From Comamonadaceae bacterium (GTDB taxonomy: Bacteria > Pseudomonadota > Gammaproteobacteria > Burkholderiales > Burkholderiaceae_C): a stretch of 5,824 nucleotides of DNA. Position 1 is the stretch's first letter. Each line of letters starts with the position of its first letter. The stretch covers positions 1 through 5,824 of the forward strand of contig CANHXV010000127.1 of NCBI GenBank assembly GCA_947464665.1. The letters are read 5' to 3'. The notes under the pieces were generated by a model that ran no database searches, had not been told where the DNA came from, and saw only the letters and a list, made by a program, of their open reading frames with translations. Shown here in pieces: positions 1 to 5,439 of this stretch. The position numbers and the translations under genes are program-made.

Positions 1-15
1 GAACAAGGAGAAAAT

Positions 16-378
16 ATGCCTCGCGTAAAACGTGGTGTTACGGCACGAGCCCGTCACAAAAAAGTATTGGCCCTGGCCAAAGGTTTCCGCGGTCGCCGCG
101 GTAATGTCTTCCGCATCGCTAAACAAGCGGTGATGAAGGCCGGTCAGTACGCCTACCGTGACCGTCGAGCCAAGAAGCGTGTGTTCCGTCAATTGTGGAT
201 CGCTCGTATCAACGCAGCGGCCCGTGAATGCGGTCTGACATACAGCCAATTTGCCAATGGCCTGAAAAAGGCTGCCATCGAAATCGACCGTAAAGTGTTG
301 GCGGATATCGCCGTGCACGACAAGGCCGCTTTTGCTGGCATCGTGAATCAAGTCAAGGCCAGATTGGCCGCAGCTTAA
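16..378 (+). CDS. rplT: 50S ribosomal protein L20
   Basis: This encodes ribosomal protein L20, a 23S rRNA-binding protein of the large subunit needed early in 50S assembly. The product has 120 residues (E. coli L20 has 118) and is recognisable along its whole length: a basic N-terminal tail beginning MPRVKRGVTARARHKK, then AGQYAYRDRRAKKRVFRQLW (residues 42-61), ARINAAARECG and the C-terminal IDRKVLADIAVHDKAAF segment. A strong ribosome binding site, GGAG at 7-10, sits five bases before the ATG and fixes the start. In related bacteria rplT follows infC and rpmI, which would lie just outside the left edge. In E. coli, L20 represses its own operon by binding mRNA upstream of rpmI, a site this window would not contain. 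Nothing in the protein is unusual. Confidence 0.98.
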   Translation: MPRVKRGVTARARHKKVLALAKGFRGRRGNVFRIAKQAVMKAGQYAYRDRRAKKRVFRQLWIARINAAARECGLTYSQFANGLKKAAIEIDRKVLADIAVHDKAAFAGIVNQVKARLAAA

Positions 379-396
379 CTACTCACGCAGTCGAAC

Positions 397-434
397 AAAG
401 GGGTTGAGGCTTGAGAAGGCTTCAATCCTTTTTT
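397..434 (+). terminator. Hairpin plus T run between rplT and pheS (terminator or attenuator)
   Basis: Positions 397-412 pair with 417-432 to form a continuous 16-bp stem, including four G-T wobbles (400/429, 403/426, 408/421, 411/418), closed by a GAGA tetraloop at 413-416. The 3' arm runs into six consecutive T (429-434), the signature of an intrinsic terminator. It begins 18 bases after the rplT stop and ends 36 bases before the pheS ATG. E. coli has a phenylalanine-dependent attenuator with the pheM leader peptide at the equivalent place. I see no separate ATG-started leader peptide upstream of the hairpin and only a weak competing pairing (about 6 bp, around 375-380). The structure is seen directly; whether it is a partial terminator or a regulated attenuator is inference. 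Confidence 0.75.
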
Positions 435-470
435 CATTTTGAATTTAAGTTCCCTTTTAAAGTTCCCACC
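411..470 (+). promoter_or_regulatory. In-frame phenylalanine-rich stretch upstream of the pheS ATG (possible leader or N-terminal extension)
   Basis: From a TTG codon at 411, an open frame runs without a stop into pheS. It reads MRRLQSFFHFEFKFPFKVPT before the usual first methionine, with six Phe in the ten residues FFHFEFKFPF (codons from 429 to 458). The TTG has a plausible ribosome binding site, AGGGG at 399-403, seven bases upstream, whereas the ATG at 471 has none that is clear. The TTG lies inside the hairpin stem, so starting translation there and folding the hairpin exclude each other. The Phe content could simply be a by-product of the T-rich DNA behind the hairpin, since PheS homologues normally begin at the ATG. 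Treat this as a candidate control element, not an established one. Confidence 0.3.
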
Positions 471-1508
471 ATGACCGAGTTGGACAGTTTGGTGGAAGCG
501 GCCAGTGCTAGTTTTGCGCAGGCCCAAACCCCCGCCGATCTTGAAAATGCCAAAGCTTTGTATTTAGGCAAGTCAGGCCGCATCACCGAAATGATGAAGG
601 GAATGGCTGCTTTGAGCGTTGATGAAAAGAAAACGTTTGGCGCAGCGGTCAATGTGGCCAAGCAAGGTATTGAGGCAGCGCTTACGGCGCGCCGCCAAGC
701 TTTGGCCGATGCAGAATTGGCTATCCAACTCAAAGCAGAAGCTTTTGATGTGTCTCTGCCAGGCAGACCACTGACCCAAGGCGGTTTGCACCCTGTGTCG
801 CTGACCTTAGAACGCATTGAACAAATATTTGGCTCTATGGGTTTTGAAGTGGCACAAGGTCCAGAAATTGAAACCGATTGGTTCAACTTTACAGCCCTGA
901 ATACGCCCGAAGATCACCCCGCGCGTTCCATGCACGATACCTTCTATGTCGAGGGCGGTCACTTGTTGCGCACACACACCAGCCCCATGCAAATTCGCCA
1001 TGCCGTGCAACATGTGAAGCGCTACAAATCGCAATTGGACGCAGCGCAAGGCATGCCCGAAATTCGGGTCATTGCACCGGGTCGTACCTACCGCGTCGAC
1101 AGTGACGCTACACACTCACCCATGTTCCACCAATGCGAAGGCTTGTGGATTGGTGAGAACGTCAGCTTCAAAGATTTGAAGGTGGTGTTCACAGATTTTT
1201 GCAGAACGTTTTTCGAAAGCGACGACTTGGTGTTGCGCTTTCGTCCCAGCTTTTTCCCCTTCACAGAACCCAGTGCTGAAATTGACATTCAATTTCAAAC
1301 AGGTCCCTTGGCCGGTCGCTGGTTAGAAGTGGCGGGCTCTGGCCAAGTGCACCCTAGCGTGGTTCGCAACATGGGGCTTGACCCCGAAAAATTCATTGGC
1401 TTTGCCTTTGGCATGGGCCCCGACCGTCTCACCATGCTGCGATATGGCGTCAATGATTTGCGCTTGTTCTTCGATGGCGACGTTCGCTTCTTGAGTCAAT
1501 TTCAATAA
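471..1508 (+). CDS. pheS: Phenylalanine--tRNA ligase alpha subunit
   Basis: This is the catalytic alpha subunit of the cytoplasmic alpha2-beta2 phenylalanyl-tRNA synthetase, which activates Phe with ATP and charges tRNA-Phe. The product has 345 residues (E. coli 327). Residues 1 to about 90 form the helical N-terminal region that contacts tRNA. The class II synthetase core follows, with motif 1 around HPVSLTLERIEQIFGSMGF (107-125), motif 2 around PGRTYRVDSDATHSPMFHQ (203-221) and motif 3 FAFGMGPDRLTML (311-323). The Phe-pocket segment RPSFFPFTEPS (258-268) is intact, and A312 matches the pocket alanine that sets amino-acid size selectivity in E. coli. The start at 471 is chosen because homologues begin M(T/N)ELDSLVEAA. 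No clear Shine-Dalgarno precedes it, and an in-frame TTG at 411 would add 20 residues. pheT follows ten bases after the stop. Confidence 0.97.
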   Translation: MTELDSLVEAASASFAQAQTPADLENAKALYLGKSGRITEMMKGMAALSVDEKKTFGAAVNVAKQGIEAALTARRQALADAELAIQLKAEAFDVSLPGRPLTQGGLHPVSLTLERIEQIFGSMGFEVAQGPEIETDWFNFTALNTPEDHPARSMHDTFYVEGGHLLRTHTSPMQIRHAVQHVKRYKSQLDAAQGMPEIRVIAPGRTYRVDSDATHSPMFHQCEGLWIGENVSFKDLKVVFTDFCRTFFESDDLVLRFRPSFFPFTEPSAEIDIQFQTGPLAGRWLEVAGSGQVHPSVVRNMGLDPEKFIGFAFGMGPDRLTMLRYGVNDLRLFFDGDVRFLSQFQ

Positions 1509-1518
1509 ATTAAAGACC

Positions 1519-3933
1519 ATGCAATTTCCTGAATCTTGGCTGCGTGAGTTTTGCAACCCACCCCTGAATACCGAACAACTTGCCGAAACCCTCACCATGG
1601 CGGGCTTGGAGGTTGAAGAACTCCAACCTGTGGCACCGCCGTTTACAAGCGTGGTTGTTGGTGAAATCAAAAGCGCAGAGCAACACCCCAATGCAGATCG
1701 CTTGCGCGTTTGCCAAGTCGATGTGGGTCAACCCACCTTGCTCAACATTGTGTGCGGTGCACCCAATGCGCGGGTAGGTATTCGCATTCCCTGTGCAATG
1801 GTGGGTGCAGAGTTGCCGCCTGGTGAAGATGGCAAGGCTTTTCAAATCAAGTTGGGCAAACTGCGTGGTGTTGAAAGCCAAGGCATGCTGTGTTCAGCCA
1901 AAGAACTCAAGATTGCTGACGATCATGGTGGCTTGTTAGAGCTGCCAGTCGATGCTCCCCTGGGTGAAAGTATTCGCTCTTATTTGAAGCTGGACGATAC
2001 GCTGTTCACCCTCAAACTTACGCCCAATTTGGCACATTGCTTGAGTGTCTATGGCATTGCACGAGAGGTGTCGGCTATCACGGGCACGCCTTTAAAAGCA
2101 CCTGCATTCAAAACACTCCCGGCCCAAGTGCAAGACAAATTGTCGGTGGCTGTTCAAGCCCCAGACTTGTGTGGCCGGTTTAGCGGCAGGGTGGTCAAGG
2201 GTGTCAATCCAAAGGCCCAAACGCCCGCATGGATGGTGGACCGTTTGGCGCGGTGTGGCCAACGCAGTGTGAGCCCCTTGGTCGACATTTCAAACTACGT
2301 GATGTTTGAATTTGGCCGACCTTCTCATATCTTTGACCTGAACAAAATTCACGGTGGTTTGCAAGTGCGCTGGGGCCGTCCCCATGAAACATTGAAGCTG
2401 CTCAACGGTAATACCGTGACTGTGGACCACAAAGTAGGGGTGATTGCAGATGACGCTCAAGTGGAGTCCTTGGCTGGCATCATGGGAGGCGATGCCACTG
2501 CAGTGTCTGATGATACGCAAAACATTTACATCGAAGCCGCCTATTGGTGGCCAAAAGCGATTGCCGGCCGTTCACGCCGTTACAACTTTTCAACCGACGC
2601 CGGCCACCGTTTTGAGCGTGGGGTAGATCCTGAAAGCACAGTTGAACACATTGAACACATTACCCAGTTGGTCATTGACATTTGCGGTACACCTACAACT
2701 CAAATCGGCCCTGTAGACGATCAAAAGTTGAACATGCCAGCTCGCAAGCCTGTGACATTGCGCGTTGCGCGAGCCAACAAGGTGATCGGCATGACACTGA
2801 GTCAAAAGCAATGTGCAGATGCGCTGCGCGGCTTGGGTTTTGAAGTTTCAGAAACAGATGGTTCGATCACGGTGAATCCACCGAGTTGGCGCTTCGATTT
2901 GGAAATTGAAGAAGACCTCATTGAAGAGGTGGCGCGCATGGTGGGATACACCCAATTGCCTACTACCCCGCCTTTGGCGCCCATCACTGCCAAGATTCGC
3001 AAAGAGAATATGCGTGGTCCGTTTTCAGTGCGTCGCAGTTTGGCCGCGCTGGGCTACCAAGAAACTATCAATTTCAGCTTTGTAGAAGAGCGCTGGGAGC
3101 ATGAACTCGCGGGCAACCCCAATCCTTTGAAGTTGCTTAACCCCATTGCCAGTCAAATGAGCGTCATGCGCACCAGTCTTCTGGGATCTTTGTTGCAGGT
3201 GGTGAAGTTCAACCTTGATCGCAAAGCCGATCGCGTGCGTGTCTTTGAATTGGGGCGTGTGTTTTTGCGCGATGCTACGGTGAAGGATTCAGACACCACG
3301 GTTGAAGGTTTAAGCCAGCCCATGCGTGTGTCGGCCGTAGCTTATGGTCCGTTATCTGCCACTTCATGGAGCGGTAAGGTTCGCAATGTTGATTTCTTTG
3401 ACGTGAAAGGCGAGGTAGAGGCTTTGTTGGCACCCGCCAAGCCAGTTTTTGAGTTGGCTGAGCACCCAGCCATGCATCCTGGTCGTTGTGCTCAAGTTTC
3501 TTTGTTTGGCAAAGTCATTGGCCATGTGGGGGAGCTGCATCCGCGATGGCGTCAGACATGGGACCTGCAGCAGGCACCTGTTCTGTTTGAACTCGATTTG
3601 GATGCAGTTCTCCAGAGACAAGTGCCAATGGCGCAAGGTGTTGCAAAATTCCAAGCCGTAGAGCGAGATATCGCCGTGGTGGTGGCAGAAAAAGTTACCC
3701 ATGCTGAATTGATGGCCGTTGTTCACGCGGCACCTACAGCAGGTCTTCTTCGAAGTGCTGTGTTGTTTGATGTGTTTCGACCTCAGGCAACGCTTGGTGT
3801 AGAAAAAAGCTTGGCTGTCCGGCTTGTCTTAAACAATGACGAGGCCTCATTGACAGATGTGCAAATTGAATCCACAGTCAAAGCTGTGCTAGATCACTTG
3901 GCACAGAAGTTATCCGCCCGTTTGCGCACTTAA
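1519..3933 (+). CDS. pheT: Phenylalanine--tRNA ligase beta subunit
   Basis: This is the beta subunit of phenylalanyl-tRNA synthetase, which binds tRNA-Phe and hydrolyses mischarged Tyr-tRNA-Phe. The product has 804 residues (E. coli 795). In order: an EMAP/OB-like tRNA-binding domain (about 40-150; HPNADRLRVCQVD at 56-68), the B3/B4 editing domain (about 215-400), a B5 domain (about 409-478; NPPSWRFDLEIEEDLIEEVAR at 453-473), the non-catalytic synthetase-like core (about 500-690) and the C-terminal FDX-ACB anticodon-binding domain (about 711-803; FQAVERDIAVVV). Residues matching the known E. coli editing site are present: H270, G323, E339, T359 and A361 (E. coli H265, G318, E334, T354, A356), so editing should be functional. 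Only a weak Shine-Dalgarno (AAAGA) precedes the ATG. The ten-base gap to pheS implies co-transcription, probably with translational coupling, giving equal subunits. Confidence 0.97.
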   Translation: MQFPESWLREFCNPPLNTEQLAETLTMAGLEVEELQPVAPPFTSVVVGEIKSAEQHPNADRLRVCQVDVGQPTLLNIVCGAPNARVGIRIPCAMVGAELPPGEDGKAFQIKLGKLRGVESQGMLCSAKELKIADDHGGLLELPVDAPLGESIRSYLKLDDTLFTLKLTPNLAHCLSVYGIAREVSAITGTPLKAPAFKTLPAQVQDKLSVAVQAPDLCGRFSGRVVKGVNPKAQTPAWMVDRLARCGQRSVSPLVDISNYVMFEFGRPSHIFDLNKIHGGLQVRWGRPHETLKLLNGNTVTVDHKVGVIADDAQVESLAGIMGGDATAVSDDTQNIYIEAAYWWPKAIAGRSRRYNFSTDAGHRFERGVDPESTVEHIEHITQLVIDICGTPTTQIGPVDDQKLNMPARKPVTLRVARANKVIGMTLSQKQCADALRGLGFEVSETDGSITVNPPSWRFDLEIEEDLIEEVARMVGYTQLPTTPPLAPITAKIRKENMRGPFSVRRSLAALGYQETINFSFVEERWEHELAGNPNPLKLLNPIASQMSVMRTSLLGSLLQVVKFNLDRKADRVRVFELGRVFLRDATVKDSDTTVEGLSQPMRVSAVAYGPLSATSWSGKVRNVDFFDVKGEVEALLAPAKPVFELAEHPAMHPGRCAQVSLFGKVIGHVGELHPRWRQTWDLQQAPVLFELDLDAVLQRQVPMAQGVAKFQAVERDIAVVVAEKVTHAELMAVVHAAPTAGLLRSAVLFDVFRPQATLGVEKSLAVRLVLNNDEASLTDVQIESTVKAVLDHLAQKLSARLRT

Positions 3934-3952
3934 TGCTTGTCTGAAAGTGGAT

Positions 3953-4282
3953 ATGAATTTTTCTGTTGAAAGCCTCGAAACACCGGCACTCACCAAGGCT
4001 CACCTGGCTGATTTGTTGTTTGAGCAAATTGGCCTGAACAAGCGTGAATCCAAGGACATGGTGGATTCATTTTTTGATTTGATTGCCAGCCAATTGGTGC
4101 AGGGTAACGATGTCAAGATTTCCGGATTTGGCAATTTTCAAATCCGAGAAAAAGCGCCACGGCCAGGACGTAATCCGCGTACCGGCGAGTTGATTCCGAT
4201 TGAAGCTCGGCGCGTGGCCACATTTCACGCTAGTCACAAACTCAAGGCAGTCATCCAGGGGGATGAAAAACTGGAAGATTGA
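3953..4282 (+). CDS. ihfA: Integration host factor subunit alpha
   Basis: This is the alpha subunit of IHF, the nucleoid protein that pairs with IhfB, binds specific sites in the minor groove and bends DNA sharply. The 109-residue product has the HU/IHF fold: N-terminal helices LTKAHLADLLFEQIGLNKRES (13-33, with MVDSFFDLI following), the GFGNF turn (58-62), and the DNA-wrapping beta arm RPGRNPRTGE (70-79), whose P75 is the intercalating proline. ARRVATF (85-91) favours alpha over beta or HU. The N terminus is about 10 residues longer than E. coli IhfA (99 aa), as in related betaproteobacteria. I chose the ATG at 3953; an in-frame GTG at 3947 would add two residues, and no strong Shine-Dalgarno separates them. 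It starts 19 bases after the pheT stop, the same pheST-ihfA order as in E. coli, so it is probably the last gene of the operon. Confidence 0.95.
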   Translation: MNFSVESLETPALTKAHLADLLFEQIGLNKRESKDMVDSFFDLIASQLVQGNDVKISGFGNFQIREKAPRPGRNPRTGELIPIEARRVATFHASHKLKAVIQGDEKLED

Positions 4283-4334
4283 ATTTCAGCCGCTTCCAAT
4301 TATTTTCAGAATCCTTCAAAAATTTAATCATTCG

Positions 4335-4379
4335 CCCCTTTACTCGGGGTCTATGCTTAGAGTAAGCTTGTAGTCCCCC
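4335..4379 (+). promoter_or_regulatory. Overlapping inverted repeats in the merR leader
   Basis: In the 116-base gap after ihfA, a perfect dyad GCTTA-GAG-TAAGC (4355-4367) lies inside a larger one: GGGG (4346-4349) can pair with CCCC (4375-4378), and CTA (4351-4353) with TAG (4371-4373). The same GGGG can instead pair with CCCC at 4335-4338 across a seven-base loop, so the two hairpins exclude each other. There is no T run, so neither looks like an intrinsic terminator. MerR-family proteins bind dyads within promoters, which makes an autoregulatory operator possible. A weak -35-like TTTACT (4339-4344) exists, but I see no good -10. The repeats are seen; any function is inference. Confidence 0.35.
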
Positions 4380-4398
4380 TAGCAAGTTAGTGATTTCA

Positions 4399-4875
4399 AT
4401 GGAGAACTCCCTCCCGTCTATTCCAGCCAAGCGCTACTTCACCATTGGTGAGGTGGGCGAGCTATGCGGTGTCAAGCCGCATGTGCTGCGCTATTGGGAG
4501 CAAGAATTTACGCAACTTCGCCCTGTCAAGCGCCGTGGCAATCGCCGGTATTACCAGCACCACGAAGTGCTCATGATTCGCCGGATCCGGGATTTGCTTT
4601 ATGAGCAAGGTTTCACCATCAGTGGTGCGCGCAACAAAATGCAAGAACTTGCTCAATTTCAAAAGGGCTTGAAAAAAGATGCGCATGAATTGAGCGCATC
4701 AGATGATGAAATCATGGAAGATTTCGACGAAGATACGGCGGCTTTCTCAGAGAGTGAGGAAACAGCTGTCATGGCGACGGAAAGTGCTCAAAGGGCCTCT
4801 CAGCTTCAAGCCTCAAGCAGTCTGCCAACGCTGCGCCGTGAATTGATGGATATCAGAGACTTGCTCTCAAATTGA
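4399..4875 (+). CDS. MerR-family DNA-binding regulator (MlrA-like subgroup), target unknown
   Basis: This encodes a 158-residue protein with an N-terminal MerR-type winged helix-turn-helix: FTIGEVGELCGVKPHVLRYW (residues 14-33), the wing RRGNRRYY (45-52) and a second helical pair through IRRIRDLLYEQGFTISGARNK (60-80). A long acidic linker follows (about 99-121, rich in D and E), then a short conserved-looking C-terminal helix, SLPTLRRELMDIRDLL (141-156). There are no metal-binding cysteines and no drug-binding domain, so the signal it senses, if any, cannot be read. A MerR gene next to ihfA is a recurring neighbourhood in beta- and gammaproteobacteria; its regulon is unknown to me. ATG 4399 is preferred over the in-frame GTG at 4390 (three residues longer), though neither has a convincing ribosome binding site. 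It could be transcribed from the ihfA operon or from its own weak promoter. Confidence 0.88.
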   Translation: MENSLPSIPAKRYFTIGEVGELCGVKPHVLRYWEQEFTQLRPVKRRGNRRYYQHHEVLMIRRIRDLLYEQGFTISGARNKMQELAQFQKGLKKDAHELSASDDEIMEDFDEDTAAFSESEETAVMATESAQRASQLQASSSLPTLRRELMDIRDLLSN

Positions 4876-4889
4876 GAGTATTCTCGGGC

Positions 4890-4895
4890 TATAAT
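4890..4895 (+). promoter_or_regulatory. Candidate -10 box for tRNA-Pro
   Basis: A perfect TATAAT lies 11 bases before the mature tRNA 5' end, which would give a transcript start near 4902 and a leader of about five bases for RNase P to remove. The region 16-18 bases upstream (inside the end of the merR coding sequence) has no good -35 match. TTGAGA at 4872-4877 is too close (12-base spacing). Read-through from merR is an alternative source of the tRNA. Confidence 0.55.
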
Positions 4896-4906
4896 TTATA
4901 GCTTGT

Positions 4907-4983
4907 CGGCGTGTAGCGCAGCCTGGTAGCGCACTTGCATGGGGTGCAAGGGGTCGCGAGTTCGAATCCCGCCACGCCGACCA
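4907..4983 (+). tRNA. tRNA-Pro (anticodon GGG)
   Basis: A complete 77-base tRNA with encoded CCA folds into a cloverleaf. The acceptor stem pairs CGGCGTG (4907-4913) with CACGCCG (4973-4979); the discriminator is A4980 and CCA is at 4981-4983. The D stem is GCGC (4916-4919) with GCGC (4929-4932), the anticodon stem CTTGC (4934-4938) with GCAAG (4946-4950), and the loop is ATGGGGT with anticodon GGG at 4941-4943, reading CCC and CCU. The C1-G72 pair and A73 are the bacterial proline identity elements. G37 follows the anticodon, the usual site of m1G by TrmD, and A32-T38 form the loop-closing pair typical of this isoacceptor. The T arm is GCGAG-TTCGAAT-CCCGC with an A-C mismatch at positions 52/62 (4959/4969). 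No T-arm repeat or integrase follows, so the gene is not visibly occupied by an integrated element. Confidence 0.97.
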
Positions 4984-4995
4984 TTTTTGTCTGAT

Positions 4996-5031
4996 AAAAG
5001 CTCTTCAGAATTCGTTCTAAAGAGCTTTTTT
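4996..5031 (+). terminator. Hairpin terminator after tRNA-Pro, shared convergently with cspD
   Basis: The stem AAAAGCTCTT (4996-5005) pairs with AAGAGCTTTT (5020-5029). After a C-A mismatch (5006/5019) the pairing continues, AGAA (5007-5010) with TTCT (5015-5018), around a TTCG tetraloop (5011-5014). Six T (5026-5031) end the 3' side, giving a strong plus-strand intrinsic terminator 12 bases after the tRNA CCA. On the minus strand the same stem begins nine bases past the cspD stop and ends in four T, so it can also end cspD transcripts, probably less tightly. Confidence 0.85.
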
Positions 5032-5038
5032 CTTAGCC

Positions 5039-5278
5039 TCAAGAAGCCTCAGGTTTGACTTCCTGCACAGCAGCTTGTTCAGACTGAATATTGATGGCCA
5101 TTGGACCTTTGGGGCCATCGGTTAATTCAAAACTAACCCTGGCACCCTCTTTGAGGCTTTTAAAGCCTTCCATGGTGATGGCAGAAAAATGCGCAAAAGC
5201 GTCTGGGCCGCCACCATCGGGCTGAATAAATCCAAATCCCTTGGCGTCATTGAACCATTTCACTGTTCCGTTGAGCAT
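5039..5278 (-). CDS. cspD: CspD-like cold-shock-domain protein
   Basis: A 79-residue single cold-shock domain (five-stranded OB fold) that binds single-stranded nucleic acid. RNP1 is KGFGFI (residues 13-18) and RNP2 is the variant AFAHFS (27-32) in place of the usual VFVHFS; the aromatics W8, F9, F15, F17, F28, H30 and F31 are in place. The FAH form, the segment ITMEGFKSLKEG (34-45) and the GPKG turn all resemble E. coli CspD, and E. coli cspD is likewise divergent from clpS. CspD there is a stationary-phase inhibitor of replication; that role here is inference. A Glu-rich tail of about 15 residues follows the domain. The start at 5278 is chosen because GGAG lies six bases upstream of that ATG; an ATG four codons earlier (5290) has no ribosome binding site. 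A general Csp paralogue remains possible. Confidence 0.9.
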   Translation of the reverse strand: MLNGTVKWFNDAKGFGFIQPDGGGPDAFAHFSAITMEGFKSLKEGARVSFELTDGPKGPMAINIQSEQAAVQEVKPEAS

Positions 5279-5311
5279 GCATGTCTCCATCCGTTTGATT
5301 TATAGAGGACA

Positions 5312-5339
5312 TTTAAAGCACTGTTTTTGGCGTTGTCAA
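5312..5339 (-). promoter_or_regulatory. cspD promoter
   Basis: On the minus strand a perfect -35 TTGACA (5339-5334) is followed after 16 bases by TTTAAA (5317-5312), preceded by TGC, an extended -10. The predicted start near 5303-5305 gives a 5' leader of only about 25 bases to the ATG at 5278. The long cold-responsive leader of E. coli cspA is therefore absent. Confidence 0.75.
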
Positions 5340-5396
5340 TTCAAGGTTTACCCGACTGACGCAAAATTGTTGCATTGCGGCATAAGGACTTTTGAA

Positions 5397-5421
5397 GGGG
5401 TCTGCTGAGAACCCCGCTCAG
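5397..5421 (+). repeat. Overlapping inverted repeats upstream of clpS
   Basis: GGGGTCT (5397-5403) pairs with AGA-A-CCCC (5408-5415, one bulged A) around a GCTG loop. Alternatively CTGAG (5405-5409) pairs with CTCAG (5417-5421). The second dyad covers the proposed -35 and half of the spacer of the clpS promoter, so a DNA operator is more likely than an RNA structure if transcription starts near the ATG. No regulator can be named. Confidence 0.3.
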
Positions 5422-5433
5422 TCTCTATAGAAT
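5405..5433 (+). promoter_or_regulatory. Candidate clpS promoter giving a leaderless start
   Basis: CTGAGA (5405-5410, four of six matches to TTGACA) is separated by 17 bases from TAGAAT (5428-5433, five of six matches to TATAAT). A start seven bases after the -10 would be the A of the clpS ATG at 5440. This fits the lack of any Shine-Dalgarno before that ATG. I find no better promoter in the 161-base cspD-clpS gap, but the -35 is only partial. Confidence 0.4.
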
Positions 5434-5439
5434 GAAATC

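Noticed and set aside
404..442. Mini-ORF from TTG 404 (MRLEKASILFSF, then TGA) as a pheM-like leader peptide
   Set aside because: There is no spacing for a Shine-Dalgarno before the TTG, only two Phe codons, and both fall at or after the T run, too late to influence termination.
434..886. A 150-codon open frame on the minus strand within pheS, and similar frames inside pheT and clpS
   Set aside because: They lie entirely opposite or out of frame with well-conserved genes, have no ribosome binding sites and no recognisable protein features.
2642..2659. Tandem 9-base repeat TTGAACACA inside pheT
   Set aside because: Two copies only, in frame, encoding EHIEHI within a normal helix; explained by coding.
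4318..4342. IHF autoregulatory binding site downstream of ihfA
   Set aside because: The AATCATT stretch does not match the IHF consensus well enough (WATCAA followed by TTR).
4335..4349. Intrinsic terminator after ihfA (CCCC-loop-GGGG)
   Set aside because: The stem is only four base pairs and no T run follows.
4960..4983. Integration site for a phage or island at the tRNA-Pro 3' end
   Set aside because: No duplicated tRNA 3' segment, integrase or foreign-looking DNA follows within the window.
5279..5290. Upstream start for the cold-shock protein (METC extension)
   Set aside because: No ribosome binding site precedes it; instead its own bases supply the GGAG motif for the ATG at 5278.
5279..5311. 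cspA-like cold-box leader for the cold-shock gene
   Set aside because: The promoter lies so close that the leader is only about 25 bases long.
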